A stretch of 64,000 bases of DNA from Fratercula arctica (lineage: Eukaryota > Chordata > Aves > Charadriiformes > Alcidae). The translations under genes were made by a program, and so were the position numbers. The stretch covers positions 20,148,100-20,212,099 of the forward strand of contig CANTUZ010000025.1 of NCBI GenBank assembly GCA_947846985.1, written 5' to 3'. Below, piece after piece: positions 58,668-64,000 of this stretch; the stretch's first letter is position 1, and the number at the start of each line of letters is the position of its first letter. Below the pieces are notes generated by a model. That model was not told the DNA's origin and searched no databases. It saw only the letters and a list, made by a program, of their open reading frames with translations.

Positions 58668-61141
58668 ATGAATGCACGCAGTGTGGGCAACAAACGGGAG
58701 GAGTTGGAAGCTACCGTGCTGCTGGAAAGCTACGACATAGTGGCCATTACTGAAACCTGGTGGGACAAATCCTATGACTGGAACATGGCTATCGATGGCT
58801 ACAGGCTGTTCAGAAGGGACAGGCGAGGAAGGAGGGGCAGAGGTGTTGCCCTCTATGTTAAGGAATGGATAGGGTGTGAAGAGATGTCCCTAAAGAATAG
58901 CCAAGAGGAAGTCGAAAGCTTATGGGTAGGAATTAGAGATCGAGGCAACAAGGGGAACCTTGTGGTTGGTGTCTACTACAGACTGTCTGATCAAGGGGAA
59001 CCTACTGATGAAGCCTTCTTCCTCCAGCTACAGGAGGCATCGCGCTCGAAGGCTCTTGTCCTGCTGGGGTATTTCAACCACCCCGACATCTGCTCGAAAA
59101 GTAACACCATGAGCTGTAGACGATCCAGGAGGTTCCTGGAGTGCCTCAACGATAACTTCCTGAGACAGGAAATAGACAGCCCTACCCAAGGGAATGCCAT
59201 ACTGGACCTCATAGTCACCAATGCAACTGAGTTCATTGGGGATGTCAAGATTGGAGGCAGCCTGGACTGCAGTGACCACGCACTGGTGGAGTTCACAGTC
59301 CTGAGGGATATTTGCCAGACAAGGAGCATAATAAGGACCCTGAATTTTAGGAAAGCAAACTTCCAGCTCTTCAAGGAGTTAGTCAACAGGACCCCCTGGG
59401 AAACTGCCCTCAGGGACAAGGGGGCAGAACAGAGCTGGCAGATCTTCAAGGATGCTTTCCATAGAGCACAAGATCCCCAGGTGTAAGAAATCAAGCAAGA
59501 AAGGGAAGAGACCAGCATGGCTGAGCTGGGACCTGCTGGTCAAACTAAAAGGCAAGAAGGAACTGCACAGGCAGTTCAAGCAGCATCAGGTATCCTGGGA
59601 AGAGTATAGGGATGCTGCCTGGTTATGTAGGGATGAGGTCAGGAAGGCCAAGGCACAGCTGGAGCTGAACTTGGCAAAGGACACAAAGAATAACAAGAAG
59701 GGCTTCTACAGGTATGCCAACCAGAAAAGGAAGGTTAAAGAAAGCGTGCCCTCCCTGATGACCAAGAATGGGAAATTGGTAACAACAGATGAGGAGAAGG
59801 CTGAGGTTCTCAACAACTTTTTTGCTTTGGTCTTCACTGACAGCCTCTCTCCTCACGCCTCTCTGAAGGACTGCAAGATGGGGACCTGCGGGACAAAGTC
59901 CCTCCCACTGTAAGTGAAGACAAGGTTCGTTCGTGACCACCTGAGGAACCTGAACATACAGAAGTCCATGGGACCTGATGAGATGCACCCCAGAGTCCTG
60001 AGGGAATTGGCTGATGTAGTTGCCAAGCCACTCTCCATGATATTTGAAAAGTCATGGCAGTCAGGTGAAGTCCCTGGTGACTGGGAAAAGGGAAACATTG
60101 CATCCATTTTTAAAAAGGGGAGAAAAGAGGACCCTGGGAAATACTGCCCTGTCAGCCTCAGCTCTGTGCCTGGGAAGATCATGGAACAGATCCTCCTAGA
60201 AGCTATGCCAAGGCACATGGAGGAGAGGGAGGTGATTCGAGACAGCCAGCATGGCTTTACTAAGGACAAGTCCTGCCTGACCAACCTAGTGGCTTTCTAC
60301 GATGGAGTGACTGCATCAGTGGAGAAGGGGAGAGCAAAGGTTGTCATCTATCTGGACTTCTGCAAGGCCTTTAACACGGTCCCCCAGAACACCCTTCTCT
60401 CTAAGCTGAAGAGATACGGTTTTGATGGGTGGACTGTTCGGTGGATAAGGAACTGGCTGGATGGTTGCATCCAGAGGGTGGTGGTCAATGGCTCGATGTC
60501 CAGATGGAGAGGAATGACAAGTGGTGTCCCTCAGGGATCCGTACTGGGACCAGTGCTGTTCAACATCTTCATCAATGACATAGTGGGATCAAGCGCACCC
60601 TCAGCAAGTTTTCTGAGTGGTGTGGTCGATGTGTCAGAGGGACAGGATGCCATCCAGAGGAACCTGGAGGAGCTAGAGAGGTGGGCCTGTGCACACCTCA
60701 TGAAGTTCAATCAGGCCAAGTGCAAGGTCCTACACTTGGGTCGGTACAATCCTCCTTATCAATACAGGCTGGGGGATGATGTGATAGAGAGCAGCCCTGC
60801 AGAAAAGGACTTGGGGGTACTTGTGGAAGAAAAGCTGGACATGAGCCAACAATGTGCACTCGCAGCCCAGAAGGCAAATCGCATCCTGGGCTGCATCAAA
60901 AGAACTGTGGCCAGCAGATCCAGAGAGGTGATTCTCCCCCTCTATTCCGCTCTCGTGAGACCCCACCTGGAGTACTGTGTCCAGCTCTGGAGTCCTCAGC
61001 ACAAGAAGGACATGGACCTGTTGGAGCGGGTCCAGAGGAGGGCCACAAAGATGATCAGAGGGCTGGAGCACCTCTCCTATGAAGACAGACTGAGAGAGCT
61101 CGGGTTGTTCAGCCTGGAGAAGAGAAGGCTCCAGGGAGACC
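58668..61141 (+). pseudogene. CR1 ORF2 (endonuclease and reverse transcriptase), broken
   Basis: 58668-59486: APE-type endonuclease with ITETWWD and SDHALVEF; the GDFN motif reads GYFNHPD, so a catalytic Asp is lost. A frameshift near 59460 leads into 59452-59913 (linker, KKGKRPAWLSWDLLVKLK), which ends in a single TAA at 59911. The same frame resumes to 61141 with [16 protein letters not shown], the motif A block [11 protein letters not shown] and [20 protein letters not shown]. The FADD block is missing: two small deletions, 4 and 14 bp, remove it yet keep the frame. Product in an intact element: target nicking and target-primed reverse transcription. LTR X interrupts the frame at 61142; the last residues lie at 62309-62571. 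Confidence 0.93.
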
Positions 61142-62308
61142 TGTTGCATGGAAAGGGGCAAAGCGGTTTTGGCAGAAGATAAACCCCCTTGCGTTCTAAC
61201 ACTCCTCACCGAGGTGGGAGGCTAGGTGCGGCTGGGTTTAAATTCTGAGTGATGCCCAATTCACCACTATCAGTCCAATCGCATTTAATATGTATTAAAC
61301 TATTATGATTTGGATACACTAATAGTGGACTGCACCTTCAGTCTAGTCGTGCTCATGAACTAGCACGGCCACTCTCGAGTCTTTGGTCGCGTTCAGTGAG
61401 AAACTGAAATGACTAGCTACTTGACCAGTGCAGTTTATTTAAACAACAGATAGATAGGTTCTTAGGATTGCCGGTGATAAATACACTGTCTGCAAAGCAC
61501 GTGCAAATAAAAGTATTATTACGTATATCAAATGCGTGACAAAGTTATAAACGATACAGCCTGGCTATAAATGTAGGAAAGAGATTCTCTAGAGAAATTT
61601 CCGTTTCCCGAGAAAGCACTCGGTATAATCTAAGTCTTACCCAAAGGCGTCCCTATGGGGGGGAAGAAAGGCTCAGCCCATCGACTGATCCCGGAAGTCA
61701 GTGATGGAGTTCTTTGCGATGGTGTCTTCCCTGAGTATCCCCCCTCTCTTGGGCTATTTTTATACTATTTGTTATCTTCAAGGTGGAGTTTGAGTGACTT
61801 TAGTCATAAATACTTTAATTATGATTGGTGTAAAATTCTCTCGCTTCACAATTAAAGGTATAGTTTACGAAAAATTCAGAGCGCAGACTCAAGAAGGAGT
61901 GGTCGCACCTTGGAGGCGGGTAGCCTTTGGGATGGAGGTGTGTTTTTGTATTATAATGACATTATAATGAGCAAAGTTCACACAAAGGACAGCATTTCAT
62001 CAAAATTTGACAAAATGTTGGCTCTAAGTATCGAGCAGGCAGCTAATTGGCAGCTTATCTGTTTCATGGTATCGTCCCGTCCCCGTATCTGCTATACATC
62101 ATAAGGTAAAGCCGCGGAATAATTGCATCCCGCCCCGTACCTCGTGTAGCTTCACAAGCATCCTTATCAGGGAACCGCGGATGTTGCATTCTTCATGCCA
62201 GCTGCAGCTGTTTTCTACCTCAGAGGCCTCTTCATTTTATACTTTTCCTTAATGTGTGAACAATGTCGTACTTTTGTATTTTTTAGCCAATTTAGTAATT
62301 ATTCCACA
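61142..62308. mobile_element. Complete solo LTR X with perfect 5-bp target-site duplication
   Basis: 1167 bp from TGTTGCATGG to TTATTCCACA, flanked by AGACC on both sides (61137-61141 and 62309-62313). CR1 reads continuously when it is removed, which confirms both edges. On the minus strand TATA-like sequences occur (TATAAAAATAG, about plus 61755-61765; GTATAAAATG near 62240). On the plus strand CTATAAATG (about 61565) is a rival, so orientation is left open. No coding capacity: the 66-codon frame at 61655 has no domain. Confidence 0.93.
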
Positions 62309-62660
62309 AGACCTTATAGCAACCTTCCAGTACCTGAAGGAGGCCTATAAGAAAGCTGGGGAGGGACTGTTTGCAAGGGTATGTAGCGATAGGATCAGGG
62401 GCAATGGGCTTTAAACTAGAGCAGGGTAGGTTTAGATTAGACATTAGGAAGAAGTTCTTTACAATGAGGGTGGTGAAACACTGGAACAGGTTGCCCACAG
62501 AGGTGGTGGAGGCCCCATCCCTGGAGACATTCAAGGCCAGGCTTGATGAGGCTCTGAGCAACCTGATCTAGTTGAAGAAGTCCCTGCTGACTGCAGGGGG
62601 GTTGGACTAGATGACCTTTAAAGGTCCCTTCCAACCCAACACATTCCATGATTCTGTGAT

Positions 62661-63341
62661 TCTACAGGGGAGATGGGGAGGGACTCTATCAGGGAGTGGA
62701 GTGATAGGACGAAGGGGTAATGGTTTTACACTTGAAGAGGGGAGATTTTAGGTTAGATATTAGGAAGAAATTCTTTACTGTGAGGGTGATGAAGCACTGG
62801 AATGTGGAAGGATTTCTAATACAACGAGGTCACCCTATGAACACTCCAAGCACTGAGGAGTTGGTAGCAGCTGTGTAGGCCTGCCTTGACATGAGTTTAA
62901 GAAAGGTTACTGTCGGACATGAGATAAGGAGGTGCTGACCAGAAAGAAGTGTAACAAAGGAATTGGAAACATCATACGTCAAGAAAGGTCGACCAATGAC
63001 AAGAAAGAATTAAGCGCGTGGACAGCTCGTGAGGATAACATGCAGCCAATTAGTAGGAGTTAGAGCGCGTGAACAGAAATCATAAGACTATAAATGTAAC
63101 AGGTTGAATAAAGTTGGCATTAACCTGATCACATTGGTCTGCGTGTTATTGCTCGAGCCTTCCGCGTCAACACTGGAACACGTTTCCCAGACAAGCTATG
63201 GCTGCGCCATCCCTGGAGGTGTTCAAGGCCAGGCAGAATGGGGCTTTGAGCAGCCTTGTCTAGTGGGAAGTGTCCCTGCCCATGGTAGGGGGGTTGGAAC
63301 AAGATGATCTTTAAGGTCCCTTCCAATCTCTATGATTCTTC
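62661..63341 (+). mobile_element. Second CR1 fragment, split by LTR K
   Basis: 62661-62802 and 63173-63341 together form a CR1 3' part that ends TCTCTATGATTCTT. It starts directly after the 3' end of the preceding CR1 with the junction also seen at 44472. The interruption is the solo LTR K. The C-terminal ORF2 codons are decayed. Confidence 0.9.
62803..63172 (+). mobile_element. Solo LTR K with perfect 6-bp target-site duplication
   Basis: 370 bp, TGTGGAAGG to CGCGTCAACA, flanked by CTGGAA on both sides (62797-62802 and 63173-63178). It carries ACTATAAATG (TATA box, 63089-63098) and AATAAAG (63107-63113) close together. It shares the AGAGCGCGTGAACAG and CAGCCAATTAGTAGGAG blocks with the LTRs of the class II provirus and with 24768-25152. 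The GTCAACA end marks it as the same subfamily as 24768-25152. Confidence 0.95.
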
Positions 63342-63664
63342 TTTTAACAGAAAGAGATGGGAGTAGCAGAACACCAAGGCTGGAAATGTTCTATTTTGTA
63401 CAACACTGTGAAACAGGTGAAATGATACACAGAAGAAATATATCTGACTTCTTTGTGTGCCTGCTTTGAGTGGCTGTTATTGGGGTGGCACTTGGCAGAT
63501 TGAAAGGTTTATTATGACTGGGTTTTGTGACAGCAGTCACACACCAGGTAAAAAATATGAAGACATGACTCACCAAAAGGAGAGATCTTTGCATTTCTCT
63601 AATTAATTCTGTAAATTGCATATTAATAGGAGTTCTGCATGAATATCTCCATGCTCATTGTCTT
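63342..63664. other. Unrecognised sequence
   Basis: Short AT-rich spacer between CR1 and LTR B, nothing recognised. Confidence 0.45.
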
Positions 63665-64000
63665 TGTCCTGGTTCCGGCAGGGACAGGGTTGAGCATTCC
63701 ATGCCATGTGAGCCACGCCCACCCTGAGATTAAAAGGAGGGGAGGGGGCAGGAAGTTGGGTTTGGAGCGGGCTGGCGCATCCCAGGTCCGGTCAGTGAGC
63801 GGCAGTTCCGTAATCGCGTTTGTATATTCCTCTGTCCGTGGTGTTGTTGTTTTTTTTTTCTTGTTCCCTCTGCTGTTCTGTTAAACTGCCTTTGTCTCAA
63901 CCCAAGAGTTTTGCCTTTTTCTTCTGATCCTTCCCGTATTGGGAAGCGCTGAGCGAGCGACACGTGGTTCTTTGTTGCCGTCTGAGGCCAAACCACGACA
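63665..64000 (+). mobile_element. LTR B at the window edge
   Basis: 336 bp from TGTCCTGGTTCCGGC to AAACCACGACA, the family end, at the last base of the window. Left flank is GTCTT. Whether this is a solo LTR or the 5' LTR of a provirus that continues beyond the window cannot be seen. Confidence 0.93.

Larger units (their letters stand above)
51765..62660 (+). mobile_element. Near full-length CR1 LINE with nested insertions
   Basis: The element occupies 51765-53173, 58411-61141 and 62309-62660, about 4.5 kb when the provirus (53174-58410) and LTR X (61142-62308) are removed. That is the length of a complete CR1. It has a GC-rich 5' untranslated region (with an AAGC tetranucleotide run at 52048-52075), ORF1 (52125-53159), ORF2 (from 58668 on) and the 3' terminal TCCATGATTCTGTGATTCTA. 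Every ORF is broken. The 5' edge is approximate because the first bases (51740-51767) resemble another piece of CR1. Confidence 0.9.

Noticed and set aside
58991..59518. 175-codon minus-strand frame
   Set aside because: Antisense to the CR1 endonuclease region.

Overview
The window is repeat-dense vertebrate DNA, almost certainly from a bird. The interspersed repeats are CR1 LINEs with the typical 3' ends built on short runs resembling ATTCTATG, class III (ERVL-like) and class II (alpha/betaretrovirus-like) endogenous retroviruses (ERVs), and several LTR families. One provirus has a tRNA-Trp primer-binding site of the avian leukosis type. There is no operon-like organisation, and I recognise no host exon, rRNA, tRNA, snRNA or CRISPR array. 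All coding capacity I can defend belongs to transposable elements, and every such gene carries at least one break. I use local names for LTR families: A and A' (outer/inverted LTRs), B (about 330-360 bp, ERVL), K (about 370-410 bp, class II), X (about 1.17 kb), Y (686 bp) and Z (about 480 bp).

Layout: 1-19 kb is mostly unrecognised, probably intergenic or intronic sequence. It is sprinkled with an LTR A that holds a solo LTR B (575-1583), a second solo LTR B with a perfect 5-bp target-site duplication (8006-8332), and CR1 fragments at 2.6-3.5, 3.9-4.3, 11.2-11.9 and 13.3-14.3 kb. An ERVL-like provirus fills 19121-25244 (LTR, gag remnant, protease, RT tail, RNase H, integrase, LTR). Its RT core is replaced by a truncated LTR X, and its 3' LTR contains a solo LTR K. 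Next come a degenerate CR1 (26.5-28.4 kb), an integrase fragment and an LTR Z (28.7-30.1 kb). Between 30 and 44 kb there is long unrecognised sequence with LTR Y, a 5' piece of CR1, an LTR X relative, an ERV-derived repeat split by LTR B, and a CR1 tandem flanked by inverted LTR A' ends. 44.9-51.8 kb is unrecognised.

From 51765 to 63341 there is a nested stack. A near full-length CR1 (about 4.5 kb without insertions; ORF1 with coiled-coil and esterase parts, ORF2 with endonuclease and RT) was interrupted by three insertions: a 5.2-kb minus-strand class II provirus between ORF1 and ORF2, a solo LTR X near the end of ORF2, and a solo LTR K in an adjoining second CR1 fragment. All three have recognisable target-site duplications. 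Another LTR B ends exactly at the last base of the window.

The elements do not cooperate as a system; they record successive insertion, recombination and decay. The most unusual object is the provirus at 53174-58410. Its LTRs differ by only about 1%, but its interior is a mosaic (gag N-half, env transmembrane fragment, part of another ERV's LTR, then integrase), which suggests a defective genome mobilised in trans. Also notable are a CR1-CR1 junction shared by two loci, an ERVL integrase with its catalytic Glu changed to Asp, and an ERVL whose two LTRs are too different to be an original pair.
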